Below are positions 52,215 to 64,000 of a stretch of 64,000 bases of DNA, in pieces. The stretch's first letter is position 1. Every line of letters starts with the position of its first letter. The notes under the pieces were generated by a model. The model saw only the letters and a list, made by a program, of their open reading frames with translations, had not been told where the DNA came from and ran no database searches. This DNA comes from Paramecium tetraurelia (lineage: Eukaryota; Ciliophora; Oligohymenophorea; Peniculida; Parameciidae), in assembly GCF_000165425.1 (NCBI RefSeq), contig NW_001799155.1, positions 441,572 to 505,571 on the forward strand. The letters run 5' to 3'. A program made the position numbers and the translations under genes.

Positions 52215-55200
52215 ATGTCGGTGAACTAAATAATTGAATAGGTGCTTCAAAACATGATCGACATTGATAACCCAGATTTTAGACTGTCTAAGCAGTAGAA
52301 TATTTTGGAACTGATAGAAAGAGATGAATTATTGGTGATGGAACGGTTGTGGCCTTAGAGAAGAGTGAATATGGTTGAGTTTATAAAGATAATGATATCA
52401 GTGGTGCATCATAAATAATGTGAGTTATTGTATTTAGTGATGGGTTTGATTGAGTTGTTTAAGGACATAGTGGCAACTTGTCAATAGAATGAATTGTCAT
52501 TATCGGATGTAACAAGTTATGTATGTTAAGTGGAACCAATAACTAACAACATAGTGCCTTAGATGCTGATACCTGAACCAAAGAAGTTTGAATTGAATAA
52601 GACCAGGATTAGAGATATAGACGTGGTAAATATAGAGATTTAGTTAGAATGCTCCTCGGATCATAGGATAGGCAGATGGTGAGATATGTCACATCGTGAA
52701 TGGTTCATTGATAAATGATGCAATCAGACACCATAACAACAATGTACACACAGGACAGGTGTGTATGAAATAGATTGTGACACTGGACAGTTTGGACTCC
52801 AAACTAAACATCTATAATTTAGATGGCACTCTGAAGAATTAAGTGAAAATTAATTAGAGTGAAGACAAGGAGATAATAATCCTGAGTTTTGCTTGGTCGG
52901 ATAGATAATAGAGAGTAACAACTAGATGAAATATTATTATAGATTGGATTAACATTGAAGTCTCACTCCTTATGCATGTACGAATGTGACTTTAAGACGT
53001 ACAGAATATTTCCAACTGTATATGCTTCACAAGATTATCAAACCAACATTTGGTATCTTGAGAATCAGAATAAATGGATAACGACAGATGCGACATTTAA
53101 ATTATATGAGTGGGATTTGCAGACCGAAAATGTGGCTAACATCTACTCTACAAATAAGATCACAGGGTGTATCATCGATTGTGTCGAGGTAGTTCATATG
53201 AAGATGATTGCCACTGCTTCCTTAGATAAACAGGTGGTTGTCTGGGATCTAAATACCAAGGACATCAAGATAGTTGTGTCTTTGAAGGAACATGGAGGAA
53301 TCCACAGTCTAGTCTATTCCTATTACTATCAAATATTTGTGACTTGTGGGTACTCTACTTATATAAATGTTTACGAAATCAATCCGAAATTTCATGATGT
53401 AACAATGATAGGCAAATTGAGTGGACATACATCTATGTTGACTTCCATTCAAATGATTGGTAAAAGTCCTGTCTTAATTTCTGGGGATGATGGAGGCACT
53501 TTGAGATTATGGGACATCAGAACCTTCTCTTGTCTGCAGTCACTCAATTTTGGTAGAAAAACCTAGATCACCAAAATCTTAGATCTCTCGGATCAATCAA
53601 TGATCTGTTTCTTGGGTTCCAGAGTCAATTTGCTTAAATTGGACATTCGAAAGAAGGATCAATCTGATAATTATGTTATCAAAATTGATTTTGATCCCCA
53701 AAGAGATGAGTTGATTGTTGCCTCTAAAAAGAACATTATCTTTATGGATATTTATACTGGAAGGATGAAAAGAATCCTCAATGGACTGTTAAATGAGTTG
53801 GAAGATGAAATTACCCAATTTCGACCGCTTAATTATTATAATAAATTCATTCTATCAGATTCGAAAGGGAATCTCAAAATCTATTATCATACTGGAGAAT
53901 ACTTTGCTCAACTCAAAGGACACTCAGATGTGATACAATTGAAATTAGACATCCTCAACAAACTTATTATTACATCTGGACATGACAGTGTTCAAATTCA
54001 AAAAATGAATGCTGAAGTCTTAAGAGAAATCACTCCCTTTAAATCATAGCAAATAGAGATCTCGGTTCATCATTCTCTACTATTGGCATCCTACATGAAC
54101 CATCTCTACATTTTTGACTATGAATTCATCAAATGCCTAAGTTTTCTCGAATTCGACGGGGATATCACATCCATCATCTTTATTGCTAATTACCCTCTCT
54201 TCGGAGTTTCAACTATAACTGGCAAACTTTACCTTATGAAATTTGTTGTGAAAGATCACATCGAAGTCAAAACGTCCATCTATCAAATCTACGAAGTGGC
54301 CAACTGCTCAAACTATGTTACCGAGGAAGGAGAACAAGAATTCATCACCAAAATTGTCTTAAGCGTTAAAGAATCAGAATTAGCTATGGCAACGAGTGAA
54401 AACAACATCGTCAGATTGTAACTCAATATACAACTTGAACCAACTGAACCTGTCCATGAACGCATAAATTACAATCCCCTTAGAAAAGCCAAAGAGCAGG
54501 TCCTAATCAATGATCCCATTCACATCTAATGCCCCGAAGGAGTCTAAAAACTGAAACACATTATCACATTTAATGCCTCTAAGAAATAAATCACCAGCTT
54601 ATCCTATTTACAATTGGACGAGAGATTTCTGCTTATTACATCAATCGATGGAATCATTAAGATATTTGATCTCAATGGAGAGTTGATGGCAGCATACAAT
54701 ATAAATCACCCATTGCCAATTAAGTGGGAAGTTAGATATACGAAGCAATCAGAACTCAAAAAAAGAATCATCTATGGATTCAAAGTTATTGATATTCTTA
54801 GAAAGTAATCCAAAACAGAAAAAGAAGCTGAAATATATAGTCTAACAGATTCATTATAGGTTAAGAGGTAGAACTCATTTTCCTTATAAAATCTAAACAA
54901 AAAACCATTAATCATGAAGGATGAGTTTAGTCCAAGGGATTTAAAATTTGAAAAGATTAGACACTTGTATCAGAATGAAGTTCAAGGACCAACACTTAAA
55001 TAAATGGAAGCACAAAGAAGATTGCAAGAAGTCTAAAATATGTTCAAGAATGACATCAGAGATCCTAAGTTAGATGAAGTGTTGAAACTAAGGGAAAAAG
55101 AAAGATAAAAGAATTTAGATAGAGCTGCCAATCTTAATTTCTTGGATCCTGAATTCAGAGACAAAAGCATCTTGAATCAAAAATTGTTAAGCAAAAATGA

Positions 55201-55687
55201 CTATCTAAAAGAATTTAACACCAAACTCGAAAATAACGATTAATCTTCAATTCTACAAAGGTAATACCAATCTAATCAAAACCAACAATCCCAAGTTAAT
55301 CTTCAAGTTCAAACCAAAAAGAAGCAGAACTCATCATCCGATTTTTATAAATATGCAGCCTAAAGACATTTGCTAAATGAGGCCAGTATCTTGGAATCCT
55401 TCACTTCATAGAATACTCAATTAAAACCAATCAACAAATAATTGATTAACATCTAATCTACTTAGATTTCATAATTAAAATCCTTTGGATCTCAGGATTT
55501 GACTTGGCATGGATAACATAGGAAACAATAGAAGGATTTGTCATAGGTCCTAACAAGTCTTAATATCAAACTGAGACAAAGCAAGAATTCCCTTGGAGGA
55601 GAGACTATTTTGAGAGACATCACAAAGTCAGACATCACATTTGAAGATTAATTAGATGAATTCACTAAGAAACACAAACTAAAATGA
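52215..55687 (+). CDS. WD40-repeat protein with coiled-coil C-terminus
   Basis: Three exons with introns at 52626-52647 (22 nt) and 52915-52942 (28 nt) give 1,140 residues. The start is the ATG at 52215 (MSVNQIIEQ), 69 bp after the helicase-like gene. The N-terminal 130 residues are helical and reminiscent of an EF-hand-like module without clear calcium loops (LLYLVMGLIELFKDI). WD40 blades follow from about residue 150 to 790, for example IATASLDKQVVVWDLNTK and ISGDDGGTLRLWDIRTF. The last 300 residues are charged, Gln-rich and probably coiled coil (RRLQEVQNMFKNDIRDP). This layout resembles ciliary and cytoskeletal WD40 proteins of the WDR49/WDR64 type, but I cannot assign it. Codon use is less AT-rich than in the NACHT genes. 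Its stop is 44 bp from the convergent CK1 stop. Confidence 0.85.
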
Positions 55688-55731
55688 TTGTAAAGTGATA
55701 ACAATTAGTCTTTTTATTAATATATAAAATA

Positions 55732-56942
55732 TCAGTTATAGTTATAATGTAGGCTTGAATGTTTTTTGATAATTGATTTAACTTTATTATCAATTGGGTT
55801 TTTTTTATTATTACTTTAACTATTTTATGTATTAACATTTTATTGTGGTTTGAGCACCGAAATCTTATTGATAGAATGAATGGATGAAGTCTTTGTTTTC
55901 ATAACTGACTGCCTGTTGTTATTATATTAGGAGTAATTAATGTTCTTATTCACATTATTACTTTGTAATTAATCTTGTTCTTATGATTATTAATTCTTCA
56001 ATAGAATTTTTTCACGATGAGTGTCTTCATCATCCCAATCATAGATGTATTCAATTCTTAATTCATTTTCCTTCATTATTGACATGAATAAATTTTTAAG
56101 ATAGTGGTAATCTGGTTTTTCATCAAATTTGAGATTCTTGGTATATTCAACATAATGCAATAATTATTTGGGATAATTCTTACATAAGGTTTCACTTGAT
56201 GTGGCTAATTTCTTCTCCATAATTCTGTCATATTTGTCTTATTAAGTATTTGCTCTTAAATTTTACCAAGGTAATGTGCCTCTTAAGAAGTACATTATTA
56301 CGTATCCAAGAGATTCTAGATCGTCTCTCCTAGATTGCTCAATGCCTAGATGAGTATTTATGGATGCATATCTGGCAGTTCCAGTTAGAGCCTTGTTATC
56401 CTTATATGGAATATGCGTGTCTTTGTTGATGTACTTTTTAGCCAATCCGTAATCGACCATGTAGACTCTGTCTTTGTGTGATTTGCCCAATAAGAAATTG
56501 TCGGGTTTGATGTCCCTGTGTAGGAATTATTTGCTATGCAGGAACTCAATGCATTCTAACATTTAGAGTGCTAGTACAGTGACTGATTGCAAGGAGAAGA
56601 GGCGATTATTGTCTGTGAAGATGTCTTCGAGGCTTTTGCCTAACTGTTCCATGACCAAGAAGTTGTAGGCGTCTTGTTGGTAGTAGCCATAATATTTGGG
56701 TATGCCAATAATAGGGGAGTTGTTTAGGTATTGATAGAGCTTGGATTCAAAGAGCAATTGGGGATGTTTGGTGTCGGATCGCTCTATTTTGATTGCATAA
56801 TCTTGTCCATTGGCTGTGGCTGAGTAGATTTCACCGAATGCTCCAGCTCCCAGTTTTTTGAGTAGCTTATATTATCTAGGGGATAGGAGTAGGCTTACTT
56901 ATTTAAGAGGAATTCACTCATATCCTTAATAGTATATTCCAT
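55732..56942 (-). CDS. Casein kinase 1 family protein kinase
   Basis: A 23-nt intron (56876-56898) is removed to give 395 residues. Ser/Thr kinase of the CK1 family: Gly loop [10 protein letters not shown] (residues 23-32), ATP lysine in YAIKIE (Lys44), catalytic loop HRDIKPDN (134-141), DYG in place of DFG (156-158), and the CK1 hallmarks [20 protein letters not shown] and [16 protein letters not shown]. The kinase domain fills about 300 residues; the tail is Asn/Gln/Ser-rich. CK1 kinases phosphorylate pre-primed or acidic sites and act in trafficking, cell cycle and ciliary functions; the specific role here is unknown. The ATG at 56942 is chosen; Met8 (56921) is an alternative. It is divergent from the importin gene with only 21 bp between the start codons. 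Confidence 0.93.
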
Positions 56943-56963
56943 CAGTTAATTAATTATTAAATC
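56943..56963. promoter_or_regulatory. 21-bp divergent intergenic gap
   Basis: Only 21 bp separate the CK1 and importin start codons (42 bp if CK1 starts at Met8). Any promoter elements must overlap the 5' ends of one or both genes. Confidence 0.6.
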
Positions 56964-59900
56964 ATGGCTGAATTTTCGATTGATAAAGTGTGTCAAGCAA
57001 TCCAGGTTTTCAATTAAGGACAAGTCGAATAGGCTGATAGTTTTCTGAGGAGCTTCTCATAATCAAATGAGGCTTGGGGAATTTGCATTCAAATATTGTA
57101 ATCGAATCCAGACCCATCATTGGTGTTTCAATTGTTGCGTATTTTGCAATCCAAAATTCTGTATGACTTCAGTACTTCTAATCTAATCATTCATTAGTTT
57201 CACTCACTCCCTCCGAAGTGCAGCAAATCTATCAGAATTGCATCCAAATCATACTTCACTACAGCGTATAAAATTAAAAATCAACTAGAATATAATGTGT
57301 ACTTATGTTCATCTATTTATACTTGTACACCTACTCACAGCAAACCAAATCGATACTAGAGTAATCACATTATTAATCATTTAGAGTCATTGCCCAAATC
57401 CTTGATTACTCTCAAAACAACAGTCCTCATCAGAAGTTTCTATTTGATGTCTTGGAGACCCTCCCTGAAGAATTGACCGAAAACAAAAAGATCATCATAG
57501 ACGATGAGAAGAGGAAGTTAATTGCTCAAGACATCAAAAACAAACAAATGCTAGACATCCTAACCTACCTCCAAACTCAATGGAATGCAGTCCCAGACGA
57601 TTCGATTAAGTATCACATTCTGAGATCTTATAAAAAGTGGTTGGAATTCATGAAATCTAGTATCACAGAAGAAGAAGTAATTAAATTTCTTAAATTAGGC
57701 TATTCAATTTATGCAATTGAGCTGTCAAACTACCCTATTCAAAGGTACACTCGATTCCATAAATAACGAGGAATTGTAGAGCAAAGCAGTAGAAGCAATA
57801 TGCACATTTGTTGGTATTATCCCTAAAACAATATGTGAATAACCTCAATTAGAACCTTAGGTTTTACAAGTGTTATTCGATGAGATGTATAAGACATTTC
57901 CAAAATGCAAAAAGGCATTGGATGAAGAAGCAAGTGAAGAGATTCATAACTTAGTTAAATTATATTCTAAGGCAGGTAAGAAATTTATCCACAAAATTCT
58001 ACTCAACGCATAATTGGAACCATTTATACAGACCCTCCTTTGGGTGTTCTGTCATGACAATTCATTTACTGAGAGTGACATCCTGACTGATTTTTGGATT
58101 AAAATGATCAAGACCATTAGGATTATGAATGATTTGTAATTGTAGAACAAGTTCTCATTAACATTTGAATAGCTTATCAATGGATGTGTTTAAAAGAGTA
58201 AGGTGAATAAAATACTGTTGGCTGAGTATGGCATTTCCCCTCAGATTAAGGATGAATTTGAGTAGCAATTGGATACAAGATCATAAATGAAAGAGATCAT
58301 GGAGGAATTAGTAACTATCATACAACCAAATCTAATTATTCAACATTTGGGAGGCATATTAAAGACAGAAAACTTTCCTCAAATGAGTGAAAATGGTTGG
58401 ATTACGTTCGAAGCCTGTATGAATTTAATCAGCGGAATTATTAAATAAATTATATTGAAGAATGACTAGGTTGGAGTTTAATACTTAATGGAGATTATCA
58501 AGTTGTATTTGGACGTGTATTAGTAGTAACCATTAGCCAGCAACAATTTCATAATGAAATCAGGTATGAATTAATTCTAAGTTAGTTTTCAAAACAATAT
58601 CTTAAGGTTGTGCTTAGTTGATTTCCTCCAATGAATTGTTGCCATCTCTATTTAATTTCATAACAATAGGAATTCATCATTAAGTATCCTCTGTTTAAAA
58701 GAAAGCAACTAAAGCATTCTAATTGATTTGCTAATAAAATCAAAATTTTGTGTTGCTTCATTTGAATCAATTTTTAGATCTCATATTTAAATTGCAATCA
58801 GTGTAATCTATAACTTTTATCATTTAGATCTAACTATGACAATTTAATAAAAGGAGTAGCAAATGCAATTTGTTCAAGTTAAGAGACAATGTAAAATTAT
58901 TATTTAAAGTTGTGTTCAATCTTTGCTTAAAATTTGGTTCAATTGTAATAGTAAATCGAAGAATTGTTAGTGAAATCTGTTGGATCAGATACGCTGGAAG
59001 ACAAGATTAAACAATTCAGTAAAAACATCTCTAGTTTGGCTTTTGTGAATAGCTAAATTCCTGCAAATGAATCGAATGAGTATTTAACAGTTAGAGTTTT
59101 AATTGTTAATGTTTATTAATAACTTTGGCCAATGTTAAAATTTGGCATGGAGAGAATAGCCATATTTGAGCATGGAGTAGCTGAGAAAATAGTGAGATAC
59201 ACAAAACACACTTTTAGAAAAACCTTTAATCAATTTTCTGTTGAGTTACTCACCTAGGTCTTTTAGAGTTTCTTGAATGTCTATAGATAGGTTCCAATAA
59301 CAGCTTGTATCTATGTAGCAGAGGTATCAGCAACTGTATTTTATAAATACCCTGAATATCGTAATCTGTTGTCAGAGGCCTTTGAGAATCTCTGCAATAT
59401 TACATTCCAACATTTGCCTCAATTGTCAAGTTTCGAAGAGAATCCTGACTTGACAGAAGATTTATTTGGAATGCTTGTAAGATATGGTAGATACACACCA
59501 GTGTTATTGTTACAAAGTTCAGCATTATAAACAATTTTGTAATTGACTTTGATGGCAATTGGATTGGAACATGTAGGTGCTGCGAAAGTATTTTACTCGT
59601 GGTTAGAAGTGACTTTCTTGATGTTGAAACCCCAAGATGAAGCATTCAAAGTGCAAATCCCTTAGGAATATAAAGACAGTATTAATTAATATATAAATGA
59701 TTAGAATTCCAATAAATCATCACTCCATTTATTCCTCAATTCACCTCAAAGTTATTTGAAGCTCTGAGAAAGGGACCGACTGATGAAGAAGTAGAAGATT
59801 ACATTGAGGATTGCATCGTAGCCTTATCCAAACTCTCCTTCATTGAATATCACAAATTGTTGAGTTAGGTCTTGGAGGAGGGACCCTAAAACATCTTGAC

Positions 59901-60009
59901 TTAATCCGAGAAAAAAACATGGATAGAAAATAATTAGGATGTTGAAAAGTAATAGCAATTTTTACGATTGTACACAAGGAGATGTATTTAGAATGCTTTA
60001 AGAGGGTGA
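56964..60009 (+). CDS. Importin-beta family nuclear transport receptor (transportin-3/Mtr10 type)
   Basis: Starts MAEFSIDKVCQAIQVFNQG at 56964. The first 70 residues match the importin-beta N-terminal repeat of transportin-3/importin-13 (EAWGICIQIL; LLRILQSKILYDF), and FLFDVLETLPEELTE is a characteristic segment. The rest is helical HEAT-type sequence ending LRLYTRRCIQNALRG. Supported introns: 57172-57197, 57677-57698, 58564-58585, 58803-58827 and 59679-59704; removing them leaves exactly 975 codons. A further 24-nt intron at 57361-57384 is likely, and the structure at 57266-57360 is uncertain. Family members carry SR proteins or tRNA through nuclear pores in a Ran-dependent way. The length is close to the 920 residues usual for transportin-3. 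It converges on PPME1 with 68 bp between the stops. Confidence 0.88.
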
Positions 60010-60077
60010 TAAAAATGTAAAGTGTAAAATTAATTATATATTTATTTTATGGTAAGTATTTCTAATGAACATATTAT

Positions 60078-61469
60078 TCAATAATATTTCTATTAATATT
60101 CATAATTCCCAATGATGGGATGAAACTTTCCAATTCCAACTTGCTTAAGTTTCTCGACTTCTTCCATAGTAGTTGGGATTCTGAATTTTAATATGAAATC
60201 ATGGAAATTATAGGCAGTGCTTTTGGGATCATCTTCCTAAATGCTATGACCAGTATTCTACAACACAATCAGTCTAAACTTTCCTTGCATCTAAGCCACT
60301 GTGAGATCCTTGTCTAATCTCTCTTTCTCAGCCAACATTAAAATCTTTGGTATTCTAATTTGCAAGAATTGATTAGTTAATCCTTCAAACCATCCCATCC
60401 AAAAAGGTGCAGTCTTCAATAGATCAACTCTCCAATCCAAACTTATCAAATTCCCATTCTAATCTTTGACTTCTTTCAATTAGGCTGGCATTGATACTCT
60501 GGCTGAAGACAAAGTCATCAAAGTTGAAGTATTCAAACTCCATTGAATTGCTTGTTCATAAGATTTAAAATGTTTGGGTCTGTTATTTACAATTTGTTCC
60601 ATAAATGGTAATGCTTCAATTGCACTGCCTTCCACCACATCGATCACTATCAAACCTATTGGATGAATATTCATCTTAGATACCCTAAACCTTGTCTGCT
60701 TTTTATGAAGTTATCAATAAATTTGCTGATTTAGCTGCTATAGCTCCTCCCATAGAATGGCCAACTATTATCACTGTCTATTTTGGCCATTATGTAGTCA
60801 CGTAATCGAATATTTCAACCACATCATCCAATAGCTACTAAACACTTAGGTTTGGATTCTCAAATTCAATTTTCGATTGCCCATCTATTATTTTAGTTAG
60901 ATTTTTTTACGTCCTCTAAAATCAAACGAAATCAAGGTTGCATATTGTTTCACTTCGTTTGCCAAATTCGCAAAGGACATTGCAGAATGCCCAGCTCCGT
61001 GTAAACACAAGTATATGGGCGCTTTATTTTTTCCAGCGATGTATATTGGTGTTCCCTATTGTATTGTAACTGCCTTACATTTGGATGAAATATCATCTCA
61101 TCATAAAACTCATTCCAATGCTGAGGAGAATAATCATGAATCTTCTTAGTTACTTTTGCCTATTAAGGATTTTAATGATGGGCTTATCATATTTGTAATC
61201 ATACAATGAGTAATATTATGATCTGCTTTTATTGGTTATGGTTTAGATCCTTGTAACTTAACAGGAATCGTATTCTTGCTATGAGTTATTTGATCATTCA
61301 CTTTACTTAAAATCTACATCAAATTAATCTTATTCCTCCTCCTTCTCATCAGCGTCATCCTCATCTTCGTCTTCCAATATTAAGATAAAATACTCTGCAT
61401 CTATTTCTTTGGGACTGGTGGTTTCTGCTTTTGCTACCCTTTTAGAGTTTATTTAAGCAAATCACTCAT
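60078..61469 (-). CDS. PPME1: Protein phosphatase methylesterase 1
   Basis: Alpha/beta hydrolase that removes the carboxyl methyl ester from the PP2A catalytic subunit. Introns at 61279-61306, 61056-61078, 60885-60910 and 60656-60683 restore a chain that matches PPME1 throughout: HDYSPQHWNEFYDEM, LCLHGAGHSAMSFA, nucleophile elbow IIVGHSMGGAIAAKS (catalytic Ser), VIDVVEGSAIEALPFM, RPKHFKSYEQAIQWS, SSARVSMPAQ, ERLDKDLTVAQMQGKF and the catalytic His in LQNTGHSIQEDD. The end is HPIIGNYEYQQKYY. The insert that is acidic in the human enzyme is short here. The N-terminal 80 codons are unresolved: an acidic frame (LEDEDEDDADEKEEE) looks coding but does not join the ATG at 61469 by a simple intron, and an extra intron before AKVTKKIHDYS is likely. 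Confidence 0.9.
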
Positions 61470-61812
61470 TTTAAATTTTATTTTTAATAATATAAACTAA
61501 CAATATTAATAGGCAAATACTTATAATTGTTTATTTTTTAGAAATAACTATGAGAATCAATTATCAATCCATTGTTTTTATTCCAGAAAATATTATTACT
61601 TTTATATTGATATTCTAAATAATCTGTTTCCTTGGATTTCTGGATTCTATAGGATATAAAATTGTATTAATTGCAATATTAGATCTCAAACAAGGTTGTA
61701 ACTATATATCATAAGTTCAACATAATTATTTAAAATTGTAATTTAAATACTGATTATGATTATTTTGAACAAGAGTTTTAATAATAATGAAATTGGTATT
61801 AATAATTTAGAG
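61470..61812. promoter_or_regulatory. Divergent intergenic region between PPME1 and the MFS gene
   Basis: About 340 bp of AT-rich sequence between two divergent starts. No defined motif seen. Confidence 0.4.
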
Positions 61813-63189
61813 ATGAATAAATATAATTACTAATACAGATGGAGTATGTTGACATTTTGCATTTGGATTCCTATGGGGAATTATTACAATTATGATATTC
61901 CGACATCGTTATACAATTCTTTTAAGAGTTATTTGGCTCCAATACTCTCTGATAATCAATTCGAATTTTATTATGGATTGCTGTTTAGTATTACCTCCTT
62001 TGTCAATATATTCACTCCTTTCATCAGTGGAAGTACTATTTCATCAAATTAGTTAAGAATTAAGAGATTAATATGGAAATAGAATTGCCTTATTCGTTTT
62101 GTTATTTCTAGTCTCTTTGGGATAATTCATCTTCATCCAAGGCTTCATTCACTATAACCTATACTATATCATAATTGGTCGAATCCTCATCAGTATAGGA
62201 ATTGAACCATGTGGAGCCATCCAAACTAGTCTGCTTTCCTAATACTTCAAATTCGACCATATTGTATATTCAAATCTCTTATTAGGCCTTAGTTGTTGGC
62301 TTGTGTGAGCTATTTGCTTCTTTTGGAACCATCTCGGTGATGTATTTCGCACCCAAACTAGCCGCTCAATATGATCTGATATTTGCAATATAGAGTGGTA
62401 GCTTTGCAATTGCAATGAGCGTAGTATGCTGTATCATCACCATCGTTTATGATTTGAATGCAGAATATGTATAATAGGAAAATTAAATTTAAAATGTTGA
62501 AGTAAGTAAGCAAATGAAAGCATAAGACCACTTCCCTTTTATATATTGGATGATCATTCTCTACAACATGTTGCTCTTTGGATCTTTACTCACTTTTAGC
62601 AATTTTTCAGTCGGAATATTGACTGAACGATGGTATGCAGATGATGAATCCGCAGAAGAAAAGGCAGGTAAACTGATGGCCATTATGTGGGCGATATCTT
62701 CTTTTCTCACTCCCGTGTTTGGTTACTTAATTGACAAATATAAGAATAGAGCCATATTTGTAATCCTATTGTGCATATCATTAGAATATTTGTGCATCCT
62801 GTCTTGGTTGTTTCGGTTTGGTGTAACTTTGGTATTATGCACCTTTTATAGCAATTAATTTATTGGGAATTTCTTATGCAATTATGTGTGCCAGTGTTTG
62901 GTCCAGCATTGTCTACATCATTGATGAAGCAAGTCTGGGTACAGGCTATGCCTATCTATTATCGTCATGCAATTTCTTATTGTCCATTTTGCCTCTATCT
63001 ATTAGCTTGATTAAAATAAGAACAGCAAGCTTTTTCATTTCAGTGATGATGTTGGCTGTCTTAATTTTTATTACAGTCTTACTAGGAATCTACATTTATA
63101 TCGTAGATAACTAAGAAAACAATAGTCTGGATGGTAAAATACTACCCATCAATTAATCATATGACCAATTAGAACAAGAGGAAATTTGA
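61813..63189 (+). CDS. Major facilitator superfamily transporter, MFSD1-like
   Basis: Introns at 62033-62057 (ending AAG), 62264-62285 and 62821-62851 are removed to give 432 residues from the ATG at 61813. Around 10-12 hydrophobic segments are visible. The loop between the second and third segments reads GKLRDQYGNRIALFV, the MFS Gly-x-Leu-x-Asp-x-x-Gly-x-Arg signature, and the loop in the second half reads GYLIDKYKNRAIF. The arrangement and an ELFASFGTISVM-type segment resemble MFSD1, a lysosomal dipeptide carrier, but the substrate cannot be read from sequence. A charged loop of about 35 residues separates the two halves. The C-terminus is short and hydrophilic (SYDQLEQEEI). The first intron is placed on frame and motif continuity. 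Confidence 0.85.
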
Positions 63190-63743
63190 GATCTAAGATA
63201 TTAATCAAATATTATCATTAAAAGTGATTTAGAATTATTATATTAAACTATTCATTAGAATTATGAATCATCATTGTTTATTCTTTGATTTTCTCGATTT
63301 AATTTAGATTTTGACAAGTATTATTTTGATTTAAAGAGTTTTATTTTAAAGAGCATTTTGAATCTGAATTCTCCTAAATTTATAATGAGTTGCAACAAAT
63401 GAACTTGAATTAAGAAAGATATTCTGATATCCTTTTTAGGTTTCTAAGATTCTATTGAATGAGAATTTCGACTTGTTCAATTAACTTTCATAGAATTTAA
63501 TCCATTAATTTATATGAAAATAACTGTGATTATATTGTTGTTAGCCTCAATTGAATCTTTTGGTAAAGATTAAATACATTTTATAATAAACTTATTAGGG
63601 ATATCTATACTTCTAAGTTGATTTTAAGAGTAGATAATTTATTAAAATTATTCTTAATTTTTATAATGTGTGTATATATTCTTATATTCATTTTTGAGGA
63701 CGACCTAAATATATAAAAATATTGAATTTAATAATTTACATTC
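63190..63743. other. Intergenic region with a possible signal-peptide mini-ORF
   Basis: About 550 bp, strongly AT-rich, no clear gene. The only item of note is a 35-codon frame at 63514-63621 that begins MKITVIILLLASIESFGKD, which looks like a signal peptide. It could be a very short secreted peptide or the remnant of a lost secretory gene. The right end should hold the promoter of the PH-domain gene. Confidence 0.35.
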
Positions 63744-64000
63744 ATGAATCAGACTCCTTCAACAATTGATATTTCTGAAATACTCTAGGATGAAGAACAA
63801 CAATACCAATCCTACATAAGACAGGAAAGCACCATGGAAAAGAAACTGTAGTACTCAATTTCAGCTAATAATCAAATAAAGGGCATTCATTTATAGGATA
63901 TACATAACAAGGAAGGATGGCTAATGAAAAAGAGTCCCAAGTTACTTGTAGGATGGCAAGTAAGATTTGAATTTTATGATTAAATCTATAGAAACGATAC
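63744..64000 (+). CDS. PH-domain protein, 5' end (truncated by the window)
   Basis: Starts at the ATG at 63744 (MNQTPSTIDISEILQ) and runs off the window. After about 60 hydrophilic, Gln-rich residues it reads KEGWLMKKSPKLLVGWQ, then a 32-nt intron (63960-63991), then KRY. The join gives WQKRY, the standard beginning of a pleckstrin homology domain. PH domains bind phosphoinositides and bring proteins to membranes. In ciliates this N-terminal context also occurs in oxysterol-binding-protein-like proteins, but nothing further can be seen here. Confidence 0.75.

Noticed and set aside
52955-54808. Four separate consecutive plus-strand frames
   Set aside because: They are one exon of the WD40 gene interrupted only by TAA/TAG, which are glutamine codons here.
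57266-57288. A perfect-looking 23-nt intron in the importin gene
   Set aside because: Removing it alone breaks the frame into the well-supported downstream segment; it could only be used with a second intron (for example 57307-57340), so it is left open.
60480-60674. A frame starting MNIHPIGLIVIDVVEG
   Set aside because: The first residues come from an intron (60656-60683); the rest is an internal exon of PPME1, not a separate gene.
1-64000. Standard genetic code bacterial or viral origin
   Set aside because: Tiny spliced introns, TAA/TAG as glutamine in conserved kinase and transport genes, and trichocyst-type proteins all require a ciliate nucleus.
1-64000. Internal eliminated sequences or transposons typical of micronuclear DNA
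   Set aside because: The conserved genes are uninterrupted apart from tiny introns, and I saw no transposase frame or terminal inverted repeats, so macronuclear DNA is the simpler reading; this cannot be excluded for the long spacers.

Overview
The window is macronuclear-type DNA from a ciliate, very probably Paramecium. Three things show this. The sequence is about three-quarters A+T. Every long gene is open only if TAA and TAG are read as glutamine and TGA is the sole stop. Recognisable genes keep their frames only when tiny introns of about 22-31 nt (GT...AG) are removed; seven multi-exon genes (the AMN1-like LRR gene, the trichocyst gene, the HTH-like gene, the WD40/coiled-coil gene, CK1, the MFS carrier and PPME1) come out as exact multiples of three after their introns are removed, although the PPME1 N-terminus stays unresolved. 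I see no rRNA, tRNA, CRISPR array or telomeric repeat.

Left half (1-43795, all minus strand): a tandem cluster of giant STAND-type genes of about 12.5 kb. Each encodes a long helical N-terminal region, a NACHT NTPase, a short pentapeptide-like strip and a very long WD40 region. The first copy (3245-15654) has two frameshifts and the second (18403-30829) at least three. The third (31160-43795) is an uninterrupted, intronless frame of about 4,211 residues. Between them lie chimeric debris blocks (1-2770 and 15926-17950). In these, the 3' end of a gene-C-like copy is joined to the 3' end of a copy of the LRR gene now found whole at 45173-46806. A roughly 650-bp stretch over the NACHT motif is nearly identical in all three copies while its flanks are strongly diverged, which suggests gene conversion.

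Right half (45173-64000): a compact array of ordinary genes. In order: an AMN1-like LRR protein (-), a trichocyst-matrix-like secretory protein (-), a small protein with an HTH-like C-terminal domain (-), a degenerate RTEL1/XPD-type helicase homologue (+), a large WD40/coiled-coil protein (+), a casein kinase 1 (-), an importin-beta family receptor of the transportin-3/Mtr10 type (+), a protein phosphatase methylesterase PPME1 (-), an MFS carrier (+) and the start of a PH-domain gene (+). Spacers are extremely short: 12 bp between the trichocyst gene stop and the LRR start, 21 bp between the divergent CK1 and importin starts, 44 bp between the convergent WD40 and CK1 stops.

The most unusual content is the expanding and decaying NACHT-WD40 cluster, which resembles the birth-and-death evolution of fungal HET/NWD and animal NLR receptors, and the helicase-like gene whose ATPase motifs have all been lost. 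The right-half genes do not look like one functional pathway.
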